In this document: in pieces, positions 27,793 to 35,038 of the stretch
How positions within the stretch are numbered: the stretch's first letter is position 1
Layout: each line of letters begins with the position of its first letter
Source: Agathobaculum sp.
Lineage (GTDB): Bacteria; Bacillota; Clostridia; Oscillospirales; Butyricicoccaceae
Reading direction: 5' to 3'
Assembly (NCBI RefSeq): GCF_022775115.1
Contig: NZ_JALFLA010000079.1
Coordinates: 1 to 35,038 of the forward strand
DNA: 35,038 nt
Program-made: the position numbers and the translations under genes
The notes under the pieces: generated by a model
The model's input: the letters and a program-made list of their open reading frames with translations, nothing else
What the model was told of the DNA's origin: nothing
Databases searched by the model: none

Positions 27793-28536
27793 GTGTCAGA
27801 TGCATTGGTAGATGTGCAAAATGTATCGATTCGTTACCGGGTTGGAGATTGCCAAGCGATAGGTTTGAAAGAATATGTGATGAGAAAGCTGACGCATCGC
27901 TATCGCGTAGAAGAATTTTGCGCAGTGAAAGATGTTAGCTTGCAGATATTCACGGGAGATATGCTTGGAATCGTTGGAGTGAATGGCTCCGGCAAGTCAA
28001 CGTTGCTGAAAGCAATCAGCGGCATTATGAGGCCAACGGAGGGAACAATTGTAACAAGAGGTAAAATCGCCGCGCTGTTGGAGTTAGGCTCTGGTTTCGA
28101 TGGTGATTTAACAGTAAAAGAGAATACGTTCTTGCGGGGAGCCTTACTTGGCTATCAAAGGCAGTTTATACAAGATGCCTATCGGGATATCATTGAATTT
28201 GCTGGACTGGAAGAATTCGAAGACCGCCCCTTTAGGCAGTTGTCCTCCGGGATGCAGGCTCGCCTGGCATTTTCCATTGCAAGCATGGTGCAGCCGGAAA
28301 TATTGATATTGGACGAAGTGCTGTCTGTTGGTGACGGAGCCTTTCAGAAAAAGAGTGAGCAAAAAATGCGAAGCGTTATTCAGGCAGGCGCCACTACAAT
28401 TTTAGTCTCTCACTCAACCGCGCAGGTACGCGAAATGTGCACTAAGGTTTTGTGGCTTGACAAGGGGAACCAAATGATGTTTGGTGATACGCAGATGGTG
28501 TGCGATGCTTATGAAAAATTTCTGGGTGAACTTTAA
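27793..28536 (+). CDS. ABC transporter ATP-binding protein (Wzt/TagH-like, short form)
   Basis: 247 aa. Walker A GVNGSGKST (62-70), signature LSSGMQ (150-155), Walker B LILDE (171-175) and switch histidine H207 are intact; the preceding YRVEEFCAVKDVS region is typical of polysaccharide exporters. The protein ends right after the ATPase domain: it lacks the C-terminal glycan-recognition domain of Wzt proteins that sense a capped chain end. The GTG start at 27793 has AAAAGGA 9 nt upstream; a TTG at 27784 is an alternative. It is coupled to the permease gene (14-nt gap). Confidence 0.88.
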   Translation: MSDALVDVQNVSIRYRVGDCQAIGLKEYVMRKLTHRYRVEEFCAVKDVSLQIFTGDMLGIVGVNGSGKSTLLKAISGIMRPTEGTIVTRGKIAALLELGSGFDGDLTVKENTFLRGALLGYQRQFIQDAYRDIIEFAGLEEFEDRPFRQLSSGMQARLAFSIASMVQPEILILDEVLSVGDGAFQKKSEQKMRSVIQAGATTILVSHSTAQVREMCTKVLWLDKGNQMMFGDTQMVCDAYEKFLGEL

Positions 28537-28557
28537 TATGGTATCGGAGGAAAGACG

Positions 28558-29592
28558 ATGGAGAAATTGCATATTGTATATGCTTCATCAGAGGAATATG
28601 CGCCTGTTTTGCAAGTTTCAATTGTCTCCCTATTAGATAACAAAAAGGAAGCGACGTTTTACCAAATATACATTATAGTTGAAAAAATGTTCTCAGAACA
28701 GTTTGCCCAGTTGTTCTCAGAAGTGGTGAACAGATTTTCGGGATTTGAAATACAGTGGGTCGTTGTTGGAGACGCATTCGCCAACACAAGAGTCAATGCA
28801 TTTGGGGTGGGCAAAGAATCAAACTATCGGCTGTTGATTACAGAACTTCTGGATGAAGGGGTGGATAAGTGCCTTTACTTAGATGCAGATACTTTGGTGT
28901 TAGAGGATTTGTATGAGATTTTCCAAATAAATATCTCCGAAAAATATATTTCCGGGCTGCATCCAAGGCATTTTTTGAAAACCGCCACACAGGACTATAC
29001 GACTCCTCACTTTGATATGTATGAAAAACTGTGTCAAAAATATGCAGGAGATTTGCGGTATGATGAGTATGTGGGGGCGGGAGTACTGCTGATGAATTTA
29101 AAAAAAATGCGGCATGATCATATGGCCCAAGTGTTTTTTTCAGAAATACCGGCGCATTCCGGGCCGATTGATCAGGAGATATTAAACGCATGCTGCTATG
29201 GGCATATCGGGCAATTACCACTTGAGTGTTGCTTGGATCTGCATGAGCTGCAAGGGGAAGACTGGTATCGAGATACCGATCAGGTATTATATCAGCAATT
29301 GGTGGAGGCCAAACGGAATCCTGTCATCATACACTTTTCTGATAAATATAAGCCATGGAAGTATCTGGGTATTCCATATGAAAAAGAATGGTGGAGGTAT
29401 GCATATGCAATGGGCGCGGCGGAGTACCTATGGGATAATCTTGTGGAAAGGAATAAGATACCGATAACCTATTTTGAAGAAGAACTGGCCAAGGTTACAC
29501 ACAGTCTGTCTTATCGTATAGGCAGGAAGATTACCTGCATTCCCAGAGGCATCAAACATGGAGTGGAAAGACTAAAAAAGATTAGAGGTTGA
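28558..29592 (+). CDS. glycosyltransferase family 8 (first of a tandem pair)
   Basis: 344 aa retaining GT-A enzyme. GT8 blocks: LYLDADTLVL with the DxD at 109-111, GAGVLLMNL, DQEILNACCYG, and the late IHFSDKYKPW motif. The final ~30 residues (SYRIGRKITCIPRG) form a basic tail resembling tails that anchor such enzymes to the membrane. GT8 members transfer glucose or galactose; here most likely to the repeat unit of the polymer. GGAGGAAAG lies upstream of the ATG. It is about 40-50% similar by eye to the next gene product. Confidence 0.87.
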   Translation: MEKLHIVYASSEEYAPVLQVSIVSLLDNKKEATFYQIYIIVEKMFSEQFAQLFSEVVNRFSGFEIQWVVVGDAFANTRVNAFGVGKESNYRLLITELLDEGVDKCLYLDADTLVLEDLYEIFQINISEKYISGLHPRHFLKTATQDYTTPHFDMYEKLCQKYAGDLRYDEYVGAGVLLMNLKKMRHDHMAQVFFSEIPAHSGPIDQEILNACCYGHIGQLPLECCLDLHELQGEDWYRDTDQVLYQQLVEAKRNPVIIHFSDKYKPWKYLGIPYEKEWWRYAYAMGAAEYLWDNLVERNKIPITYFEEELAKVTHSLSYRIGRKITCIPRGIKHGVERLKKIRG

Positions 29593-29595
29593 AAA

Positions 29596-30654
29596 ATGAA
29601 TAAGATCCCGGTTTTGTATCTGTCATCGGAAGCATATTCCAAGATTTTGGCTGTTTCGATGCTGTCGCTGCTTGATAATAAGGAAGATAACACATTTTAT
29701 GAAATTTATGTGCTGGTTGAGAAAAAATATAGTGAACAAAGCTTGAAGCCTTTCCGGTTTATGGAAGAAAAATATGATGGATTTTCTTTGCATTGGATTG
29801 AGATGGAAGATGCTTTCTCAGACACAAAGGTAAATGTGGCGGGTGTTGGCAAGGAGACAATGTATCGGCTAATGGCACCGAAAATGCTTGCAGGTATTGA
29901 TCGGTGCATATATCTTGACTCTGACACATTGATTCTATCTGATCTTGAAGAAATGTTTGAGCATGATATACAAGATAACTACTTTTCTGGGGTATATCCG
30001 GAAAGATTTTTAAGCAATATGCTCTCAGACTATAAAAATGCGTATGGCAGACAGGCCATTAAAATTTTGGAAAAGCAGATAGGACTATGTACCTTAGACC
30101 AGTATGTGGGTGCAGGCGTCATGATTATGAATCTCAAGGAGATGAGAGATCACGGCATGATAGAGAAGTTTCTACAAGCTGTCAAGCCAAATTCCTTGCC
30201 GAAAGACCAAGACATTTTGAATGCGTGCTGCTACGGACATATAGATAAGATGCCGGTAAAATATTGTGTAGATTTGCATGAGCTGGATGATCTGGCATGG
30301 TATGAGGAAAATAATAAAGAGCAATTAGCAGATATTCAGAAGGCTTTTAAAAACCCGGTGGTAATTCACTACTCAGACCGGTACAAGCCTTGGAAAATGT
30401 GTGGCTTGCGATATGAGAAGTATTGGTGGAGCTATTTATCCCAATTGGGACTGTTGATGGACTTCTGGGATGACTTTATTGATAGCTTGGGGGGATGCAA
30501 TAGTCCGATGGCGACAGTCGATCCGGCGAGCATCAGCGCCAAAACATATTCAGATGCTTATAGAGAATTCAGCAAAGGAATTTCTTATAGAATAGGACGT
30601 TTCATAACCTTTATACCCAGAAAAATTTATTATTTTTTTAAGCGCAAGTGGTGA
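29596..30654 (+). CDS. glycosyltransferase family 8 (second of a tandem pair)
   Basis: 352 aa GT8 with YLDSDTLIL (DxD at 108-110), GAGVMIMNL, KDQDILNACCYG and VIHYSDRYKPW, aligned block for block with the upstream GT8, including YRIGRFITFIPRK at the C-terminus. The tandem pair arose by duplication and has diverged in the acceptor-binding region. It is separated from the first copy by only 3 nt, so they are translated together. Sugar donor not determinable. Confidence 0.87.
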   Translation: MNKIPVLYLSSEAYSKILAVSMLSLLDNKEDNTFYEIYVLVEKKYSEQSLKPFRFMEEKYDGFSLHWIEMEDAFSDTKVNVAGVGKETMYRLMAPKMLAGIDRCIYLDSDTLILSDLEEMFEHDIQDNYFSGVYPERFLSNMLSDYKNAYGRQAIKILEKQIGLCTLDQYVGAGVMIMNLKEMRDHGMIEKFLQAVKPNSLPKDQDILNACCYGHIDKMPVKYCVDLHELDDLAWYEENNKEQLADIQKAFKNPVVIHYSDRYKPWKMCGLRYEKYWWSYLSQLGLLMDFWDDFIDSLGGCNSPMATVDPASISAKTYSDAYREFSKGISYRIGRFITFIPRKIYYFFKRKW

Positions 30655-30666
30655 AAGGGGTAAAAT

Positions 30667-32121
30667 GTGTCAAGGGAATATGACGTTATCATCATCGGTG
30701 CCGGCGCTGTGGGCTGTGCGATAGCCAGAGAGCTCTCTCGATTTCGGCTAAACGTAGCTGTACTGGAGAAGGAGGCCGACGTCGCTGGCGGAACCAGCGG
30801 CCGGAATTCCGCAGTTGTTCATGCCGGTTTCAATAACAAGCCGGGCAGCTTGATGGCAAAGCTGTGCGTGGAGGGCAACCGGGGATTTGAAGCGGTATGT
30901 AGCCAATTGGGTGTTCCTTACAAAAAGACAGGTAAATTATTGGTCGCATTTGATGATGAAGACATGAAAACGCTTCATACCATCATCGAACGAGGCATTC
31001 AAAATGGATGTAAGGGATTAAAAATCATCGATCAGGAGCAGGTGAGACAAATGGCTCCTCAGATCGGCGGTATCGGGGCAATGTATTCTCCGGAAACCGC
31101 GATCTTTGATCCGTTTACCTATTGCATTGCTTTGGCGGAAAATGCGGTGGAAAACGGTGTATCCTTCTATCTGGAGCATGAAGTGACCGGGATCAAGCAT
31201 ACAGATGGCGTGTTTCAGATACATACGGATCAGCAGATTTTCCAATGCCGGTGTTTAATCAACAGTGCGGGACTCTATTCCGACCGCGTCTCTGACATGG
31301 CCGGCGTTGGCGGATATCAGCTGTATCCGTGCAGGGGAGAGTACTATATTCTGGATAGGATTGCGACAGAATATTTGGATATTCCGGTTTACCCCGTTCC
31401 GAAGGCGGGGATCGGCGGACTGGGCGTTCATTTGACACCAACGATCCACGGCAATATCATCATCGGCCCCAGCGCGGAGTATATCGAGGCGCGGGATGAT
31501 TATTCTTGCACATCAGAAATTATGGACAAGCTATTTCGAGAAGCAACACAGCTTCTGCCGGCCCTAAAGCGAAAACACATTATCGGAAATTATAGTGGGA
31601 TTCGACCCAAACAGGCTCCACCTGAAGAAGGAGGGTTTCGCGATTTTGTCATTCGAGAAGAGCCATCCTGCCCGGGCTTGATCAATCTGATCGGGATCGA
31701 GTCGCCGGGCTTGACCGCGTCTGTGCCGATTTCCTTTATAGTGCGCGACATGGTTGCAAAGCATATGGAGTTGGTCGAAAAGAAGATGTTTATCGCCGAG
31801 CGCAGGCCGGTCGTACGCTTCCGGGAGCAGTCACCGGAAGAGCAAGCCAAGCTCATTGCGGATGACCCCGACTACGGGGATATTATCTGCCGCTGCCAAA
31901 AGGTAACGAAAAAGGAGATCATGCAGGCGATCGAAAACCCGCTTGGTGCAAGAAGCTTATCGGCGATCAAATACCGGGCTTGGGCAACGACGGGGCGGTG
32001 TAGCGGCGGCTACTGTTTGACCAAAATTATTGATATTCTAGTGCGTGAATATGGAGTTGCGCCGGAAAGCATTCGGTACCGCAGCAGGGGCAGCGAACTT
32101 TTTGTGGATGGGGCGAAATAA
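30667..32121 (+). CDS. FAD-dependent oxidoreductase, GlpA-like, with Fer2_BFD domain
   Basis: 484 aa resembling the FAD subunit of anaerobic glycerol-3-phosphate dehydrogenase. FAD-binding GAGAVG (11-16) and GGTSGRNSAVVHAGF (41-55) are of the DAO/GlpA type; the C-terminus has a BFD-like [2Fe-2S] site with C408, C410, C445 and C450. The predicted reaction is oxidation of glycerol-3-phosphate (or a similar 2-hydroxyacid) with the next gene's product as electron partner. The GTG start has AAAGGGG 7 nt upstream. In other Firmicutes these genes sit with glycerol genes; here they lie between glycosyltransferases. Confidence 0.82.
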   Translation: MSREYDVIIIGAGAVGCAIARELSRFRLNVAVLEKEADVAGGTSGRNSAVVHAGFNNKPGSLMAKLCVEGNRGFEAVCSQLGVPYKKTGKLLVAFDDEDMKTLHTIIERGIQNGCKGLKIIDQEQVRQMAPQIGGIGAMYSPETAIFDPFTYCIALAENAVENGVSFYLEHEVTGIKHTDGVFQIHTDQQIFQCRCLINSAGLYSDRVSDMAGVGGYQLYPCRGEYYILDRIATEYLDIPVYPVPKAGIGGLGVHLTPTIHGNIIIGPSAEYIEARDDYSCTSEIMDKLFREATQLLPALKRKHIIGNYSGIRPKQAPPEEGGFRDFVIREEPSCPGLINLIGIESPGLTASVPISFIVRDMVAKHMELVEKKMFIAERRPVVRFREQSPEEQAKLIADDPDYGDIICRCQKVTKKEIMQAIENPLGARSLSAIKYRAWATTGRCSGGYCLTKIIDILVREYGVAPESIRYRSRGSELFVDGAK

Positions 32122-33491
32122 TGGAACTATATCATGTTATTGTAGTGGGAGGCGGCCCGGGAGGATTGGCTGCGGCTGCGGCCGCCAAAAGCAATGGCGC
32201 GGCGCGGGTTCTGCTTTTAGAACGCGAGGAGCAAACAGGGGGGATACTGAACCAATGTATCCACGACGGATTCGGTTTGCGGAGGTATAGAGAGCAGCTA
32301 AGCGGCCCGGAGTACGCGCTGCGCGCAGTGGCGGAGGCTATAGACGCAGGGGTGGAAATGAAGACTGGCTGCATGGTAACACAGGTGACAAGCGAAAACG
32401 GAATTCATTGCGTCACTGCCGTCGGCAGGCGGGGGCTTGCAGTTTATCAGAGCCGGACAGTCATCTTCGCCACGGGCTGTCGGGAGCGCACGAGGGGTGC
32501 GATCTCCATTCCGGGATCAAGACCCGCCGGTGTTTTTACGGCGGGCGTTGCGCAGAACCTTGTGAATATGCAGCGCATTATGGTGGGGCGCCGTATTGTG
32601 ATCCTCGGTTCAGGTGATATTGGTCTGATTATGGCAAGGCGTTTGACCATAGAAGGCGCTAAGGTGTTGGCCGTTGTCGAGGTGATGCCATCTCCCGGCG
32701 GTTTGGCGCGCAATATTACACAGTGCCTGGATGACTTTGGCATTCCGCTCTATCTGAAGCACACAGTTTCAAAAATTATTGGAAAAGACAGGGTGACTGC
32801 TGTCGAGATAAGCGAGGTGAACGACCGGCAAGAGCTGATTCCGGGCTCGGCGTCGACAATGGAATGTGATACGCTGATACTGTCGGTAGGCCTTATTCCT
32901 GAAAATGAGATCGCGGGAGCTGCTGCCGTGCAGCTGGACGAACGAACAAATGGTGCATTAACAGACCGGTTCCTGCAAACCAATATTCCGGGCATCTTTT
33001 CCTGCGGCAATGCGCGCCGGGTTACGGATCTGGTGGATTTTGTCTCGGAGCAGGGTGAAACAGCCGGAATAAACGCAGTCAGATATATTGCAGGCGAGCC
33101 AATGCTGCAGTGGGATGACGGTGTGGAGAATACAATGCTCAAGGGTCTGCCGGCTCCGGGAAGCGTTACCTGCACACTGTGCCCCAATGGCTGCCAGATA
33201 ACAGTAGGGCAAGGGGATACCGTCGAAGGCAATCGTTGCGGGAGGGGCAAAGCCTTTGCGATACAGGAGATGCGATCGCCGGAACGAATTTTGACGACAA
33301 CAGTGCGCGCGCAAGGGCGTGTTGTGGCCGTAAGAAGTGACAGGCCGGTAAAGCGAGCCGAATTGCAGACGCTGGTTTCGCTGATCCATGGTCAAAAGGT
33401 TGCGCTGCCTGTTTATCCGGGGCAGATATTGCTGCAAAATGTTGGTGAAAACAGTGTCAATATTATCGCGGAGCATGCGGCGGAGAGATAA
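32121..33491 (+). CDS. FAD/NAD(P)-dependent oxidoreductase fused to DUF1667
   Basis: 456 aa. N-terminal FAD site VVGGGPGGLAAA (8-19), a second Rossmann motif VILGSGDIGLIM near residues 160-172, and SCGNARRVTDLVDF near the C-terminal end of the flavoprotein part, as in NADH:ferredoxin-like reductases. From about residue 345 the DUF1667 module begins, with cysteines C351, C354, C358 and C373 expected to hold an Fe-S cluster. Usually the flavoprotein and DUF1667 protein are separate genes beside the GlpA-like gene; here they are one polypeptide. The ATG overlaps the upstream TAA by one base (TAATG). Predicted as electron-transfer partner of the GlpA-like enzyme. Confidence 0.8.
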   Translation: MELYHVIVVGGGPGGLAAAAAAKSNGAARVLLLEREEQTGGILNQCIHDGFGLRRYREQLSGPEYALRAVAEAIDAGVEMKTGCMVTQVTSENGIHCVTAVGRRGLAVYQSRTVIFATGCRERTRGAISIPGSRPAGVFTAGVAQNLVNMQRIMVGRRIVILGSGDIGLIMARRLTIEGAKVLAVVEVMPSPGGLARNITQCLDDFGIPLYLKHTVSKIIGKDRVTAVEISEVNDRQELIPGSASTMECDTLILSVGLIPENEIAGAAAVQLDERTNGALTDRFLQTNIPGIFSCGNARRVTDLVDFVSEQGETAGINAVRYIAGEPMLQWDDGVENTMLKGLPAPGSVTCTLCPNGCQITVGQGDTVEGNRCGRGKAFAIQEMRSPERILTTTVRAQGRVVAVRSDRPVKRAELQTLVSLIHGQKVALPVYPGQILLQNVGENSVNIIAEHAAER

Positions 33492-33505
33492 GCTAATGGT
33501 GAGGA

Positions 33506-34516
33506 ATGATGACAACCGAATCAAGTCAGCAGATGAATAGGGATATAATTCCGATCATCACAGTATCCTCAGCCGCATATCTGAAGTATGCACTGGTGAT
33601 GATTTGGTCGGTGATGCAGTGTGGAGACCGAGAGAAAAGGTATGCGTTTTATATTTTTCACGACGAGCTGACAGCAGAGCATCAAGCCTGGCTCAAAACA
33701 CAGTTGCGCTCGTGGGATAATTGCGATCTAAGCTTTCTGGATATTAGGGAGTTAGAGAAAGTTTTTTTGCCTAAAACCGGCGATTGGGAAGGAAAAAGCG
33801 CGTGCTTTAGCTTGTTTTCCGTTGATTTTTTGCAGCAATACGACAAGGCTCTCGCGTTGGATGTCGACCTGATTGTGCGGCGGGATGTGGCTGCTCTTTA
33901 TGATACAGAGCTAGGAGATGCCCTGCTTGGTGCGGTATGTGATTTGGATTTCATAGGTCAGTGGCGCAAAGGGAATAAAAAGTATCGCCATTACTACCGA
34001 TGCAGTGTTCCGCTCAGCGATCCTTCCACATACATCCAGTCGGGTGTCTTGGTGCTCAATCTGTCGGGGCTTCGACAAAGGTTTCCGCCCGGATTTTTTA
34101 TTCAGATCGCCGCCAAGGCAAAGTACCAATACGATGACCAAGATATTTGGAATCAATATTGCGCGGGCTGCATCAAGCGGATAGATTACCGCTGGAATGT
34201 TTTACATGACAACAATCGATATCGCGTAAGATATGTGATCGACCTCGCGCCCAAGGCAGAAGTAGAGCAATATAGGCGATCCAGACAGTCGCCATTTATT
34301 ATCCATTACGCAGGGGATCAAAAGCCGTGGAATGATGTCGGCTGTGACTTGGGAGAAGCATTTTGGAGCGTTGCTAATCAGACGCCGGTGGCGGATGAGC
34401 TGCCAAGTCCTGCCGCCAAACAGCGCCTTCCCAAATGGCTGCAGCCAATATGGTTAATACGCCATGAATGCAGCCGGATTTATAGCAAGCTTTATATTAA
34501 AATGTGGCGCCGGTGA
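33506..34516 (+). CDS. glycosyltransferase family 8
   Basis: 336 aa GT8 with ALDVDLIV (DxD at 119-121), SGVLVLNLSGLR, DDQDIWNQYCAG and the FIIHYAGDQKPW block, like the two GT8 enzymes upstream but more divergent (a different subgroup, with an insertion WRKGNKKYRHYYR). The C-terminal tail (LPKWLQPIWLIRHECSRI) is basic/amphipathic. Two adjoining ATGs (33506, 33509) share one ribosome site (GGTGAGGA). It follows the oxidoreductase pair by 14 nt and ends the cluster as seen in this window. Confidence 0.86.
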   Translation: MMTTESSQQMNRDIIPIITVSSAAYLKYALVMIWSVMQCGDREKRYAFYIFHDELTAEHQAWLKTQLRSWDNCDLSFLDIRELEKVFLPKTGDWEGKSACFSLFSVDFLQQYDKALALDVDLIVRRDVAALYDTELGDALLGAVCDLDFIGQWRKGNKKYRHYYRCSVPLSDPSTYIQSGVLVLNLSGLRQRFPPGFFIQIAAKAKYQYDDQDIWNQYCAGCIKRIDYRWNVLHDNNRYRVRYVIDLAPKAEVEQYRRSRQSPFIIHYAGDQKPWNDVGCDLGEAFWSVANQTPVADELPSPAAKQRLPKWLQPIWLIRHECSRIYSKLYIKMWRR

Positions 34517-34575
34517 TGGAAAGCAGGATTATGGAGGATGCCGCGGCAGTCTTGGAAAAACTCAGACTACTTTGA
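34516..34575 (+). other. small open frame, possible gene remnant
   Basis: A 19-codon frame (MESRIMEDAAAVLEKLRLL) starts in a TGATG overlap with the GT8 stop, the coupling style used elsewhere in this cluster, then stops. It may be the broken start of a further cluster gene or chance; no family can be recognised. Confidence 0.25.
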
Positions 34576-34650
34576 GATATGCTGAACTTTGCGCAATCCC
34601 CGATGTAAGGTGATATGCTGGCTTTTGGTGTTGCTGCGCTGTACGGAAAG

Positions 34651-34778
34651 AGCTATGTCATTGGATGCTAAGCACTTTCACCTTAGTTGATATAAGTGTT
34701 CCAGCGATATGTGGAGCTATGTCATTGGATGCTAAGCACTTTCAGCTTAGTTGACATAAGTGTTCCAGCGATATGTGG
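34651..34778. repeat. 64-bp tandem duplication
   Basis: Two direct copies (34651-34714 and 34715-34778), adjoining without spacer, identical except for two bases (34681/34745 C-G and 34691/34755 T-C). Each copy contains the inverted pair CTAAG...CTTAG with a 7-9 nt loop and a CACTT...AAGTG pair, and in copy 2 the first difference lengthens the stem to CTAAGC/GCTTAG. Function unknown. Confidence 0.95.
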
Positions 34779-34820
34779 GAAAAGTATTAAAACACATTGT
34801 TCTGCTATACAGCATGCAGA

Positions 34821-34850
34821 GACGGCGCGAATGGGATGATTCGCGTCGTT
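34821..34850 (+). terminator. possible terminator downstream of the glycan cluster
   Basis: A 12-bp stem GACGGCGCGAAT / ATTCGCGTCGTT with two G-U pairs and a 6-nt loop. The T tract after it is weak (TTTGGTT), so it is uncertain whether it stops transcription. The interval 34576-35038 otherwise has no convincing complete gene. Confidence 0.5.
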
Positions 34851-34932
34851 TGGTTATACCGTTTATGCCGTGGTTACCATTTTATATGTTGTTCATGCGT
34901 AAGTGCTTAATAATCACCCACCTACAAAATTA

Positions 34933-34962
34933 CGGCGGGCCCGGTTAAGTTCGGGTCCGCCG
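34933..34962 (-). terminator. possible terminator of a gene entering from the right edge
   Basis: Stem CGGCGGACCCG / CGGGCCCGCCG (11 bp, one mismatch as G-U in RNA) with an 8-nt loop, followed on the minus strand by TAATTTTG. Minus-strand frames are open from the right edge to stops at 34969-34976 just before it, so it may end a convergent gene lying mostly outside the window. Confidence 0.4.
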
Positions 34963-35038
34963 CTGGTATCATATCAGGTTTTCCTTTTTCTCAAAGCCTC
35001 GCGTCTCTGGACATCTGGATGACAGGGCATGAGACGAT

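Noticed and set aside
30667..33491. L-2-hydroxyglutarate oxidase (LhgO) assignment for the first flavoprotein
   Set aside because: The added C-terminal BFD cysteines and the GlpB/DUF1667 partner favour the GlpA-like system, though substrate is unproven.
34651..34778. The two 64-bp repeats as the start of a CRISPR array
   Set aside because: They adjoin directly with no spacers, are too long, number only two, and no cas gene is present.
34760..34948. 62-codon open frame at the right end
   Set aside because: It runs through the second repeat and both hairpins and has no ribosome site; it is unlikely to be coding.

Overview
The window looks like chromosomal DNA of an anaerobic, fairly GC-rich Clostridia-type Firmicute, perhaps Oscillospiraceae or Butyricicoccaceae. 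This is inferred from strong AGGAGG-type ribosome binding sites, TTGACA-17-TATAAT promoters, an S-box (SAM-I) riboswitch, a DUF951 protein, a CsoR copper repressor, a 2-hydroxyacyl-CoA dehydratase-type activase and a GlpA/DUF1667-type oxidoreductase pair. Species is not assigned.

Left half (1-14.9 kb) is very GC-rich housekeeping and accessory metabolism in short operons. Minus strand: a DUF951 protein and uridine phosphorylase (udp), apparently followed by the first codons of another gene cut by the left edge. Plus strand: a two-domain S1 RNA-binding protein, convergent with rarA, their stop codons abutting. Plus strand: stand-alone hisC, an aldose-1-epimerase family gene, and a copper operon (copA with a fused C-terminal CopZ-like domain that keeps its own ribosome binding site, then csoR). 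Minus strand: SAM riboswitch, metK and a small zinc-ribbon protein. Plus strand: a two-gene (split) BadF/HgdC-type CoA-dehydratase activase, closed by a strong terminator at 14.9 kb.

Right half (15.0-34.5 kb) is one long plus-strand gene cluster for a cell-surface glycan, visibly richer in A+T, especially 24.7-30.7 kb. A consensus promoter at 15.0 kb and a ~160-nt leader precede glf (galactofuranose donor), two GT2 glycosyltransferases, then a nucleotide-sugar block: rfbF (CDP-glucose synthesis), two SDR enzymes, an acetolactate-synthase-like ThDP enzyme, rfbG (CDP-glucose 4,6-dehydratase) and a third SDR. After it come a membrane acyltransferase with three extracytoplasmic beta-type repeats, an ABC-2 permease/ATPase pair for polymer export, two tandem paralogous GT8 glycosyltransferases, a GlpA-like and a GlpB-like/DUF1667 flavoprotein pair, and a third GT8.

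Most interesting is the nucleotide-sugar block. CDP-glucose enzymes beside a ThDP carboligase recall yersiniose (YerE) biosynthesis, in which a two-carbon unit from pyruvate is added to a CDP-4-keto sugar. The 3-deoxygenating enzyme DdhC/RfbH of that pathway is absent here, so the cluster may make a branched-chain 6-deoxy sugar that keeps its 3-hydroxyl. That product is an inference. The last 520 bases hold no convincing complete gene but contain a 64-bp tandem duplication and two hairpins.
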